A stretch of 64,000 nt of DNA. It comes from Methylophilus sp. Leaf416. GTDB lineage: Bacteria > Pseudomonadota > Gammaproteobacteria > Burkholderiales > Methylophilaceae. The notes under the pieces were generated by a model. That model searched no databases, was not told the DNA's origin, and saw only the letters and a list, made by a program, of their open reading frames with translations. A program made the position numbers and the translations under genes. The stretch is taken from positions 621,225-685,224 of the forward strand of contig NZ_LMQS01000001.1 in assembly GCF_001424665.1 (NCBI RefSeq). The letters are read 5' to 3'. Shown here piece by piece: positions 6,866 through 15,327 of this stretch. Each line of letters begins with the position of its first letter. The first letter of the stretch is position 1.

Positions 6866-9724
6866 ATGCAAGTTGCTAAAGCCATGGCACCTCAAACAAG
6901 TAAAGGGACTCTAAAAGTGAACTATATAAAAAAATATCCGGCCGATCAGATTGTCCGGCCGCTCTTTCGACGAACATTGATTAGCATTGCCGTTGCCGGA
7001 CTTTCGCTGACTGCAGTTAATCCAGTCTACGCGGCTGACGATCAGGAAGTGAACGAACTAAGGCAAGAGGTCGAACGATTGAAACAAGCGCTTAGTCGTT
7101 CTGAAAAAGCCTTGGCGGAGGAAAAGTCTGAGAAAACGGGTACTGAAAAGACTGAAACCGAGGCAACAACCACTCAGTCACCGCAACAGGCACAAACAAC
7201 GCGGCCGGAAGATGCGAATGAACTGGATTCGCTGGTCGTTACCGCTCGCAAGAAAAATTCATTAGAAAAAGTGAAGGACAAATCCGCTTCTATTTCCATA
7301 GTCAGTGGTGAAGAACTGGATCGCTTCCAGGCAACAAATATAACCGAAGTATTGCGTCGCGTAGGTAATGTTAACTTTAACTATGGCAACCCGCGAACAG
7401 GCTCTTTGACATTGCGCGGTATTACTACCGGATCAAGCGACCAGATTGACCCGACTGTCGGCGTCGTTATCGATGGCGTAAGCATTGCTTACACACCTTT
7501 GGCAAATGGATATATTTACACAGACATAGATACCGTTGATGTCACCCGCGGCCCGCAAGGAACCGCTGGGGGTAAAGCCAGTAATATTGGACGCATAACA
7601 TTTAAAACGAAAGAACCAACGTTTTACCCGGTCGCCAGTGTTTCACAAACATTTGGCGAGTGGCATACATCAAAAACCCAAGCCGTCGTTGGCGGGCCTA
7701 TTATTGATGACCTGTTAGCCTGGCGCGGTAGTTTTGTACGTGACCAGCAAGAAGGGCCATTTAAAGAACAGTTTCCAGATTCTGAAGGTCGAGGCAGCTA
7801 TCAGAATACAGACCGTACATTTGGTCGAATCCAATTTCTACTTACTCCATCTGAGAACTTTAACGCCAAGCTCAGCTACGAGCTTCAGCCTAAAGGTTCA
7901 GAATTTGTGAATGGCAATACTGTCAGGCATCCAGAACCAACGACTTATAGTGATGGGGTTGCCAGACCAGCCAACCTTGTAGATACCAATTATAAAAAAT
8001 ATGTTAATCGCTCCTGGTTTAACCAGTCACCATCCACGTGGAATCCATCAACAGACTTTTATAGATATATGACCAATACCGACAATAATGGTGCGATCAT
8101 CACCAGTTCGGAAGGCTTGACCGCTAATCTATATTTAAATGCCGTTGGACATGAGTTTAAGTCGATTACAGGCTGGCGCAATCACTGGTTCAGCGCCTCT
8201 AACGATGAAGGAACTCCGTATGACATCACCAAAAGTGGGGGTTATATTACTGACTTTAAGCAACTCAGTCAGGAGTTTAGATTCAACTCAATCAAAGATG
8301 AAAACAGCCTCGTTGATTACCAAGGTGGTTTGCTATATTTAAAAACAGATAATCACTCTTTAGGAAGTCGCACGCGTTATGGTAATGATGCTGGTGCATT
8401 TCAGGCCAGCGATGCTTTGTATAATAGTTTGAATGCATCTGCTGCTGGCCAGGCTTTGTTGAAAGATTCTCTAAACCTGGCATATCGCTCACAAAATACA
8501 ATAGTAGAAAACAAGAGTATAGGCCTGAATGCGCAAGCAGATTGGCATTTAAGCAAGCCACTTACCTTGACCACTGGATACGCTATTTCGGTAGAGGATA
8601 GAAGTACGACACAAGGATTATTTTTACTTGATCCAGGCGTGGGTGTCGACCTGACAACCGCTTTTGGCAACAGTGCGACCACCACAGGTATTGGTGGCTC
8701 GGCAGAAGCACAAGCGGCGGCTGATAGGCTTGCTGCACGGTATTTTGGCACTGGTTCAACCTTTGCCGGCCTTACCGCCCCTCAACAAACGCTGTTACGT
8801 GATGCAGCGCGTGTGCGTAACGGAACTTTGCAACCAGGCTCAGCCTATCCTTACGTCAAGGCAAAACCTTGGGAAGGAGCCGTACAATCCGGTGTTGTAA
8901 CCTTGACGGATAAGATCAACGACCAGCTCTCTGCTTACGGATCCGTACAATACGGTGAAAAAGCAGGTATCGCACAGATCAGTGCAGGCGGAGTGCCTAG
9001 CCTTATTGATAAAGAGCGTACAACCGGTCTGGAATTTGGTGTGCGTACATCCCTGCTGGATAACCAGTTGCTATTCAATGCCAACGTTTATCTCAACGAC
9101 ATCAAGAACTTCCAGACCACGGTCGCCAATGTAGACCCGGTGGCCACTGCCATCAATGTCGCTGGAGGTAATTGTAGCGGTGCCGATTGCCAGGCATATA
9201 TTAGCCAGGTCGGCAACGTGCCAAAGGTTCGTGCGAAAGGCCTGGAAATCGATGCTACCTATCTCGGCTTGGAACACTTCAACTTCCGCTTGGCTGCTGC
9301 ATATAACGATGCCCGCTATGCAGATGATGTGTATTTCGCTTTTCCTAGTGAGCAAAATCCAGGAACATTACCTGCCAACCAGCGCTTCTACAATGCCAAA
9401 GGTGACACACTAACCCAGGCGCCTAAATTTACCAGCAACCTGTATGCGGGCTATAACTTGCCAGTATTTGGCAATTATGTGTTTCATGCAGACGCCAACT
9501 ACAAATACTTCAGTAGTTACTTCACCAGCACCTCATCTTATGACAAAGTCGATGGTTATGGTCTGCTGGATTTAGGTGTGGGTATAGGCCGCAGGGATGG
9601 CTTATTTGATGCAAACGTACTGGTAAAAAATGCGTTTGATAAAGAATACAACCCATACGGTTTTGCCAGCTATACCCCCTCGCTACCGCGCTGGATCGGG
9701 ATTGTGTTCACTAGCAAACTGTAA
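6866..9724 (+). CDS. TonB-dependent outer-membrane receptor with coiled-coil N-terminus
   Basis: Outer-membrane gated beta-barrel that takes up a scarce ligand using TonB energy, 952 residues. Residues about 20-56 form a signal peptide ending NPVYA. Residues 60-90 are a heptad-rich coiled coil (NELRQEVERLKQALSR), followed by a Thr/Gln-rich linker. The plug begins at LDSLVVTARKK (about 120), with LRGITTG and a VTRGPQGTAGG plug motif. The barrel ends in the usual aromatic pattern (GIVFTSKL). A disulfide-like NCSGADC pair sits in an extracellular loop. GTG at 6917 with AAAGGG nearby is an alternative start that still gives a signal peptide. It is probably functionally linked to the exported proteins upstream. 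The ligand is unknown. Confidence 0.88.
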   Translation: MQVAKAMAPQTSKGTLKVNYIKKYPADQIVRPLFRRTLISIAVAGLSLTAVNPVYAADDQEVNELRQEVERLKQALSRSEKALAEEKSEKTGTEKTETEATTTQSPQQAQTTRPEDANELDSLVVTARKKNSLEKVKDKSASISIVSGEELDRFQATNITEVLRRVGNVNFNYGNPRTGSLTLRGITTGSSDQIDPTVGVVIDGVSIAYTPLANGYIYTDIDTVDVTRGPQGTAGGKASNIGRITFKTKEPTFYPVASVSQTFGEWHTSKTQAVVGGPIIDDLLAWRGSFVRDQQEGPFKEQFPDSEGRGSYQNTDRTFGRIQFLLTPSENFNAKLSYELQPKGSEFVNGNTVRHPEPTTYSDGVARPANLVDTNYKKYVNRSWFNQSPSTWNPSTDFYRYMTNTDNNGAIITSSEGLTANLYLNAVGHEFKSITGWRNHWFSASNDEGTPYDITKSGGYITDFKQLSQEFRFNSIKDENSLVDYQGGLLYLKTDNHSLGSRTRYGNDAGAFQASDALYNSLNASAAGQALLKDSLNLAYRSQNTIVENKSIGLNAQADWHLSKPLTLTTGYAISVEDRSTTQGLFLLDPGVGVDLTTAFGNSATTTGIGGSAEAQAAADRLAARYFGTGSTFAGLTAPQQTLLRDAARVRNGTLQPGSAYPYVKAKPWEGAVQSGVVTLTDKINDQLSAYGSVQYGEKAGIAQISAGGVPSLIDKERTTGLEFGVRTSLLDNQLLFNANVYLNDIKNFQTTVANVDPVATAINVAGGNCSGADCQAYISQVGNVPKVRAKGLEIDATYLGLEHFNFRLAAAYNDARYADDVYFAFPSEQNPGTLPANQRFYNAKGDTLTQAPKFTSNLYAGYNLPVFGNYVFHADANYKYFSSYFTSTSSYDKVDGYGLLDLGVGIGRRDGLFDANVLVKNAFDKEYNPYGFASYTPSLPRWIGIVFTSKL

Positions 9725-9741
9725 CGAAACTTTTAATAGTT

Positions 9742-9772
9742 AAAAAAACCAGCGTGAAAACGCTGGTTTTTT
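9742..9772. terminator. Bidirectional terminator
   Basis: ACCAGCG-tgaaaa-CGCTGGT is flanked by an A-run on the left and a T-run on the right. It therefore terminates both the TonB receptor transcript (plus) and the convergent cytochrome-like transcript (minus). Confidence 0.9.
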
Positions 9773-9794
9773 ATTGGGCATTACAACAAGTTTT

Positions 9795-10166
9795 TTATAA
9801 ATCGTGGCAGGACTTGCAGGTACGGGATAACACAGTCGCCTTTTGCCCGGCATGCTCGAAATCACCGGCATCCACCAGGAATTTAATCTCTTTGGTGAGC
9901 TCATGGCTTTTTTGTGCCAGCCCTAACTGCTCGTCAGAATCAGCCTTAAGCGTGTAATAAGACTCCACCTTGGAGAACATGCCTATCAATCTCTGCACGT
10001 CGTCATTGCTGGCTGTCTTGTTATTCAACGCCAAGTGATTAGTCAGGCTTTTGCTGGTATCTTCAACTTCATGCATGAAGTCTTCATCGACTTCAAAATC
10101 CCCTGCTTCTACACTCCAGCTGGCGGCAAGCATGACCGCCAGCATCATGACTACCCGCAAACGCAT
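9795..10166 (-). CDS. Small exported c-type cytochrome-like protein
   Basis: Exported 123-residue protein with a signal peptide (MRLRVVMMLAVMLAASWSVEAG) and a single haem c motif, CKSCH, at the extreme C-terminus. The rest is predicted helical. A helical protein with C-terminal CxxCH resembles cytochrome c-prime or cytochrome c556-type folds, so it is probably a periplasmic electron carrier or gas/ligand-binding haem protein. It shares one base with the stop of the DUF1501 gene, so the two are translated from one mRNA. Family level is uncertain. Only one haem motif is present, and no Met ligand can be assigned with confidence. Confidence 0.65.
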   Translation of the reverse strand: MRLRVVMMLAVMLAASWSVEAGDFEVDEDFMHEVEDTSKSLTNHLALNNKTASNDDVQRLIGMFSKVESYYTLKADSDEQLGLAQKSHELTKEIKFLVDAGDFEHAGQKATVLSRTCKSCHDL

Positions 10167-11620
10167 TATGCCAGCAGTTCATCAATCACCCGGCCATATA
10201 CCACAGTCGGTCTCTCAGAACGTCCATTATTCAGATAGGTTACTTTGAGGTGATCCAGGCCTAACAGATGCAGGACCGTTGCATGGAGGTCATACGTGTC
10301 AACAGCATCATCTTTATTTGTTACCTTCAGGCCAATGGCATCGGTTTCACCATAGGAGGAACCTGCTTTCACACCACCGCCAGCAATCCATTGGGTGTAG
10401 CCAAAGGCATTATGGTCACGACCTGTGCCGCTTTCACTCCAGGGTGAGCGGCCAAATTCTGAAGCCCATACCACCAGCGTACTATCCAGCAAACCACGTG
10501 ATTCGAGGTCAGCCAGCAAACCTGCGACCGGTTTATCCACCATACGTGACATCAGGCCATGGTTGCCGTCCAGGTCATGGTGCGCATCCCAGTCATCGGC
10601 AGAACCTTCCGGCCTGTTATCTGGCGCGGCGGATACCACTTGCACAAACCGTACGCCTCGTTCCACCAGACGACGTGCACGTAACAAGGTAGCGCCATAC
10701 CCTTCACTGGTGTTGTCATCCAGGCCATAAAGGGCTTTGGTAGCAGCGGATTCTCCTTTAAGGTCTACGGCTTCAGGCGCTGTCAGTTGCATACGTTCAG
10801 CCAGTTCATATGACCGTAACCGCGCTTGCAACTCGGTATCATGGGTGTGTCCCAAACCACGCAACCGGTCTAACTGGTTAAGTAAGTCCAGCGAATTTCG
10901 CTGTTGTGAAACTGAGCGCAGTTCGGGGCGATCCAGATAAACAATAGGGGAATCACCAGGACGGAAAGCAGTACCCTGGTACACAGCCGGCAGGAAGCCG
11001 GAACTCCAGTTGACCGAACCGGCATCCGGTTCACGCATGCCGTTGTACAGTACCACATAAGAAGGCAGGTCGCGGTTGGCTGAGCCAAGTGCATAATTCA
11101 CCCAGGCGCCCAGTGAAGGCCGGCCAGGGTTTAAATCCCCGGTATTCAGCTTGAGGATAGAAATATCATGCGTGGCACCCACGGTCACGCTGGAGCGAAT
11201 AAATGCCATCTTGTCGGCCTGACTGGCCATGTTAGGCAGCAGATTTGAAAACCAGGCACCACTGTCACCATGCTGCTTCCAGTCACGGTTGTTAGCCGCA
11301 TACAGTTTGCCTACGCCCCCTTGAGTAAAGGTTTTAAGCCCTCTGAGGAAAGAGGCTGGTACATCTTGCCCGGCCAGCCTAATCAGTTCCGGTTTATAGT
11401 CAAACAAATCGAGTGAGGAAGGCGCACCTTTCATATGCAGCCAGATCACCGACTTCACCTTGCCAGCAAAGTGCGTCGGTTTTGGTGCGAGCGGATCCAC
11501 CAGGTCGGACGCCATGGCCGTCCCAATAAAGCCAACGCCTGGAATAAATCCAGCCGCAGCGGCTGCGCCACCCAGGCCTAAACCGGCATTGATCAAAAAC
11601 TTCCTGCGACTGTCATTCAT
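10166..11620 (-). CDS. DUF1501 family protein, Tat-exported
   Basis: Member of DUF1501, a sulfatase/alkaline-phosphatase-like fold family of unknown activity, 484 residues. The N-terminus MNDSRRKFLINAG followed by a Gly/Ala-rich hydrophobic stretch is a twin-arginine signal, so the protein is folded before export. Core motifs seen are VIWLHMKGAPSSLDLFDYKP near the start, DWDAHHDLDGNHG and VVWASEFGRSPWSE, the metal-site-like regions of the family. A TTG 12 bases upstream is possible, but the ATG has GGGGA at good distance. The gene lies between the DUF1553 gene (60 bp upstream) and the cytochrome-like gene (1-base overlap). DUF1501-DUF1553 pairs are typical of Planctomycetes and some other phyla. 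Confidence 0.85.
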   Translation of the reverse strand: MNDSRRKFLINAGLGLGGAAAAAGFIPGVGFIGTAMASDLVDPLAPKPTHFAGKVKSVIWLHMKGAPSSLDLFDYKPELIRLAGQDVPASFLRGLKTFTQGGVGKLYAANNRDWKQHGDSGAWFSNLLPNMASQADKMAFIRSSVTVGATHDISILKLNTGDLNPGRPSLGAWVNYALGSANRDLPSYVVLYNGMREPDAGSVNWSSGFLPAVYQGTAFRPGDSPIVYLDRPELRSVSQQRNSLDLLNQLDRLRGLGHTHDTELQARLRSYELAERMQLTAPEAVDLKGESAATKALYGLDDNTSEGYGATLLRARRLVERGVRFVQVVSAAPDNRPEGSADDWDAHHDLDGNHGLMSRMVDKPVAGLLADLESRGLLDSTLVVWASEFGRSPWSESGTGRDHNAFGYTQWIAGGGVKAGSSYGETDAIGLKVTNKDDAVDTYDLHATVLHLLGLDHLKVTYLNNGRSERPTVVYGRVIDELLA

Positions 11621-11680
11621 TGTTTTCCCCAAAGCTTAAAAACGTTAATCCTAGAAACTCACATTTAAGGTAATACGGAC

Positions 11681-13996
11681 TTAGAACCTGTATACAAACT
11701 CATTGGTATTCACCAGGCTTTGCACCATATCGACGAAAGCTGCGGTACGTACCGGGTTAAGGTGGCTGGTATCTGCCACACCTATGGGAACGGCGACAGC
11801 AAATCGGCCATCCTTGGCCTGCGTTTTAATGATGTTTTCCTGCTTATTCAGGAAATCCTGCAATGAGGCGCGCTCCTGGTTGCTAGGCAAGCGGGAGAAA
11901 ATCACCTGATACAACCGGTCCAGCTGTGCTTTTTCATTGGTACCGGCTTCATTAATCACACGGCCAGCCAGCGACTGCGACCAGTTGACCACCAGCGGGC
12001 TGTTGAATAAGGTCAACGCCTGCAAGGGGGTAGTGGTGACATCACGTTTGTGATGGGCCTTGGAAGGATCCGCCGGATCAAAATTCTGCAACATCGGATA
12101 GGGCAAGCTGCGTTTACTGTAGATATAGATCGAACGGCGGTTCCAGTCAGATGTAGTTTTTGAAACCGGCCACAGGCGGTTGCCATTCTCATCCACAGGC
12201 CCCTGATCGCCCGCCGTCACAGGCGGCAATACCGATGGGCCGCCTACTTCCTCGTTTAGCACGCCGGCTACATAGAGCAAGGAATCACGGATCACTTCAG
12301 CTTCCAGTCGTTTGCGCGGATAAGTGGCCAGTAATTTGTTTTCCGGATCGACTTTGGCCGCTTCCGGACGCTCTGCTGAAGACTGGCGGTAGACGCTGGA
12401 CAGCAGAATCTGGCGATGCAGTTTCTTGATGCTCCAACCCTGCTCGGTGAAGTTAGTCGCCAGCCAGTCAAGCAGTTCGGGATGCGTAGGTTTGTCGCCG
12501 GCACGCCCAAAATTCTCAGCCGTGGAGATAATGCCGCGGTCAAAGTATTGCGCCCACACGCGGTTGACATATACACGGGCAGTGAGAGGATTTTCCGGGC
12601 TGGCCAGCCAGTTAGCGAGCGCAGTCCTGCGGCCTGAAGAAGCGGCGGTCGGCTTGATGTCGAGTGTGGCATTACCCCACAGCTTTGGCAGGCCTGGCTG
12701 CACAGCTTCGGTTGGCCGCTCATGAATACCACCGAACCGTACAAAGGTCGGTGGGATATCAGTCGCGCTCAGCTCTGTCGCTGCCGTGTAATTTGAGGAA
12801 CCACTGGCAGGTTTCAGGTCATCAAACTTGCGCAATTCTTTCTGCAGGCGCTGGTATTCATCCCACGCAGCCACCTTATCCGGCGTATGCTCCGGATGCT
12901 CCTTGGTTTCAGCCACCAGTTTCAGGTAGCCGGTGCCACCATTCACGCCAGACACAGACTGCCAGCGGAAATTAATCCATTTATCCAGCCCGTTCTGTTC
13001 CTTTTCCGGCTTTTGCAAGGCAGCCAGGGTGTCGGTGATATAGCGCGACTTCTGGTACTGAATGCTGGCATCCTTGTATGGATCCAGCACTTTGCGTTGA
13101 GCATCACGGATATGTTTGGTTGCGGCCTGGTATTTGACAAACTGCTCCACATATTGCTTGTCCCAGACACTTTCAGAACCTTTTGCTAGCTCTTTTTTGG
13201 TATCAAACACCGTGTTGGAGAACACCGATTGGAACTGGAAATACTCTTTCTGACTGATTTTGTCCTGCTTGTGGTTATGGCAACGCGCACATGCCATGGT
13301 GGTGGCCAGGAAAGTCTCGCTCACATTGTCAGCAATATCGGTTTCAATCTGGTATTTGCGCTGTATCATGTCGCGCGAATTGCTGTTATCAGGATAGCCA
13401 GCGAGATAACCCGTGGCGATTTTTGCTTCCTGGCTGTCCGGCCATAATTCATCCCCGGCAATTTGCTCCTTGATAAACAGGTCAAACGGCTTGTCCTGGT
13501 TAAAGGCCGCAATCACATAATCGCGATAGCGCCAGTTATTTGGACGCCCGGCATCATTCTCAAATCCTGCACTATCGGCATACCGCGCCAGATCCAGCCA
13601 GCGACGTGCCTGACGCTCCCCGAAGCGAGGAGATGCCAGCAGGCGATCTACCAGCTTTTCATAGGCGTCAGAAGACCTGTCAGCGGCAAAAGACTTCACC
13701 TCTTCGGGGGTAGGTGGCAAGCCCCAGGCATCCAGGGTAGCCCGGCGGATAAAAGTTACTCGATCAACTTCTACAGCAGGCTTTAACTGTTTACTTTCCA
13801 GCTGCGCCAGAACAAAACTATCGATAGGCGTGCGTACCCATGCTTTTTGCGACACCACCGGCACAGCAGGTTTTTGCGCTGTCTCATAAGGTGACCAGCG
13901 TTTTTCTGTCACTGAATTAGCCGGACTCCCCTCTTCAGCCATTAACGGACCAGCAAATAAGACTGACAGTAAAGCCAGGCACTGTATGTTCTTCAT
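11681..13996 (-). CDS. DUF1549/DUF1553 domain protein (PSD1-like)
   Basis: Exported protein of about 771 residues carrying DUF1549 (N-terminal, from about IDSFVLAQLESKQLKP) and DUF1553 (C-terminal, about residues 470-750, with LANWLASPENPLTARVYVNR). The DUF1549 part has the conserved CARCHNHK sequence, which could attach haem c or bind metal. Planctomycete relatives usually carry an additional N-terminal cytochrome domain (PSCyt1). That domain is absent here; the adjacent small CxxCH protein may supply it in trans. The Sec signal is MKNIQCLALLSVLFAGPLMA. ATG at 13996 has GGAA upstream, and ATG at 14014 is an in-frame alternative. Biochemical function is unknown. Confidence 0.85.
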   Translation of the reverse strand: MKNIQCLALLSVLFAGPLMAEEGSPANSVTEKRWSPYETAQKPAVPVVSQKAWVRTPIDSFVLAQLESKQLKPAVEVDRVTFIRRATLDAWGLPPTPEEVKSFAADRSSDAYEKLVDRLLASPRFGERQARRWLDLARYADSAGFENDAGRPNNWRYRDYVIAAFNQDKPFDLFIKEQIAGDELWPDSQEAKIATGYLAGYPDNSNSRDMIQRKYQIETDIADNVSETFLATTMACARCHNHKQDKISQKEYFQFQSVFSNTVFDTKKELAKGSESVWDKQYVEQFVKYQAATKHIRDAQRKVLDPYKDASIQYQKSRYITDTLAALQKPEKEQNGLDKWINFRWQSVSGVNGGTGYLKLVAETKEHPEHTPDKVAAWDEYQRLQKELRKFDDLKPASGSSNYTAATELSATDIPPTFVRFGGIHERPTEAVQPGLPKLWGNATLDIKPTAASSGRRTALANWLASPENPLTARVYVNRVWAQYFDRGIISTAENFGRAGDKPTHPELLDWLATNFTEQGWSIKKLHRQILLSSVYRQSSAERPEAAKVDPENKLLATYPRKRLEAEVIRDSLLYVAGVLNEEVGGPSVLPPVTAGDQGPVDENGNRLWPVSKTTSDWNRRSIYIYSKRSLPYPMLQNFDPADPSKAHHKRDVTTTPLQALTLFNSPLVVNWSQSLAGRVINEAGTNEKAQLDRLYQVIFSRLPSNQERASLQDFLNKQENIIKTQAKDGRFAVAVPIGVADTSHLNPVRTAAFVDMVQSLVNTNEFVYRF

Positions 13997-14273
13997 TGTT
14001 TTTATTTCCATCATCAGGTAAATGTTAGAAAACGCACCGTATCGGTTACGACACCATTACATCGGCTACAGGGGATATAGCAAACGCTATACCAGATGAT
14101 AAAAATGCTTACATCACATAACTTATTGCAATAGAAACAATGAGATAAGGATTACTAAAGGCAGGCCGGGAGATAAGAAAAATAATTTAACAAAAGAAAA
14201 TTTGTTTTAAATAAAACAGTAGGCTGTTGCAGCAACAACAGCTTAAAAATCCAGATCAGCAAAAAATACCAAC
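13997..14273. other. Intergenic region upstream of DUF1553 gene
   Basis: AT-rich gap that should hold the minus-strand promoter of the DUF1553-DUF1501-cytochrome operon. A short hairpin (GCTGTTG / CAACAGC, about 14224-14242) sits beside the terminator of the response-regulator operon. I see no gene. Confidence 0.4.
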
Positions 14274-14307
14274 AAAAAAACCATCACCAGGCCTGGTGAT
14301 GGTTTTT
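14274..14307. terminator. Terminator of the kinase/regulator operon
   Basis: CCATCACCAGG and CCTGGTGATGG (14281-14302) form a perfect palindrome flanked by an A-run on the left and a T-run on the right, so it works in either direction. It lies about 90 bp beyond the stop of the response regulator on the minus strand and closes that operon. Confidence 0.85.
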
Positions 14308-14394
14308 CTGATGACATCAGCTTTGAACTGCTAACCGAGTTAGCGATTACCGGATAAAAATTAAAATACTTATTCAACCCCCTGTGGGTTAAAA

Positions 14395-15327
14395 CTAGAA
14401 TTTAATTTTTGAAGCGACCAGCGAAGCGGCAGCTGTCCTGGTTTCCACCCCGAGTTTCTGGAACACGTGTTCAAGATGTTTATTGATAGTGCGCGGGCTG
14501 GTACCCAGGATCTCACCAACGTCCTTATTGGTTTTGCCCTTGACTGTCCAGTAAAGCACTTCTGATTCACGTTTGGTGAGCTGGAATACCTTACCCAGTG
14601 ATTCAATCTGCAGTTCGTCCGAGTGCTCGCGCAGCACGATTACCCATTGCTCTTCACTGGTATTGGCTACCGTGAGGCTGAGCCGCGCACTGCCTTGATT
14701 AACATTCAAGGTTTGCATGGTTTGCTTGGCGGAAAATTGCTGTACACAGTTTTCCAGCCATTGATAAATCATGGGTGGCAAAGTCTGCACTGCGCTGTAA
14801 GCCTCTTTGGCTACCCATTCGGCGAAATACTGTTCCAGGTATTGCTTGGCTAAAGGCGTTTGCCAGACCAGCCGTTTATCCGCAGGTAGAATGGCTATCG
14901 TGGCCTGGCCAAAGGCATCCAGGGCAGAAGTGGCCTGATGCATTTTTGTGGCATTCTGCACATGCGCTTTCACACGGGCCAACACTTCCGCCGGACGCAC
15001 GGGCTTGGTCACATAATCCACGCCACCGGCGTCAAACGCCATGGTGACGTGTTCAATTTCAGTCAGGCCGGTCATGAAAATCACCGGGATATGCTGGGTT
15101 TCGGCGGTGGCCTTGATGCGCCTGCAGGTGGCAAATCCATCCAGGCCAGGCATCATCGCATCCATCAGGATCACATGCGGCTGCATCAGGTGGGCGACCT
15201 GCAAGGCCATTTCACCTGAATTGGCGACACAGACCTGATAGCCAGACTCATCCAGGGCATCATGCAGATAAGCCAGGTTTTCCGGCACATCATCTACAAT
15301 CAACACGGTATAGTTTGGGTTGGTCAT
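14395..15327 (-). CDS. LuxR-type response regulator of the NCS1-kinase system
   Basis: Transcription factor of 310 residues. The N-terminal receiver domain (about 5-125) has the acidic pair D12-D13, phospho-acceptor D56, T86 and K108. A middle segment (about 130-235) resembles no domain I can name. The C-terminal NarL/FixJ helix-turn-helix runs from LTKRESEVLYWTVKGKTNKD (about 248) to the recognition helix SPRTINKHLEHVF. Its ATG overlaps the kinase stop codon (ATGA), so the pair is translationally coupled and almost certainly cognate. Position at the end of the urea/formamide gene run suggests it controls those genes. The shared TACG-N8-CGTA dyads are candidate sites. Confidence 0.9.
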   Translation of the reverse strand: MTNPNYTVLIVDDVPENLAYLHDALDESGYQVCVANSGEMALQVAHLMQPHVILMDAMMPGLDGFATCRRIKATAETQHIPVIFMTGLTEIEHVTMAFDAGGVDYVTKPVRPAEVLARVKAHVQNATKMHQATSALDAFGQATIAILPADKRLVWQTPLAKQYLEQYFAEWVAKEAYSAVQTLPPMIYQWLENCVQQFSAKQTMQTLNVNQGSARLSLTVANTSEEQWVIVLREHSDELQIESLGKVFQLTKRESEVLYWTVKGKTNKDVGEILGTSPRTINKHLEHVFQKLGVETRTAAASLVASKIKF

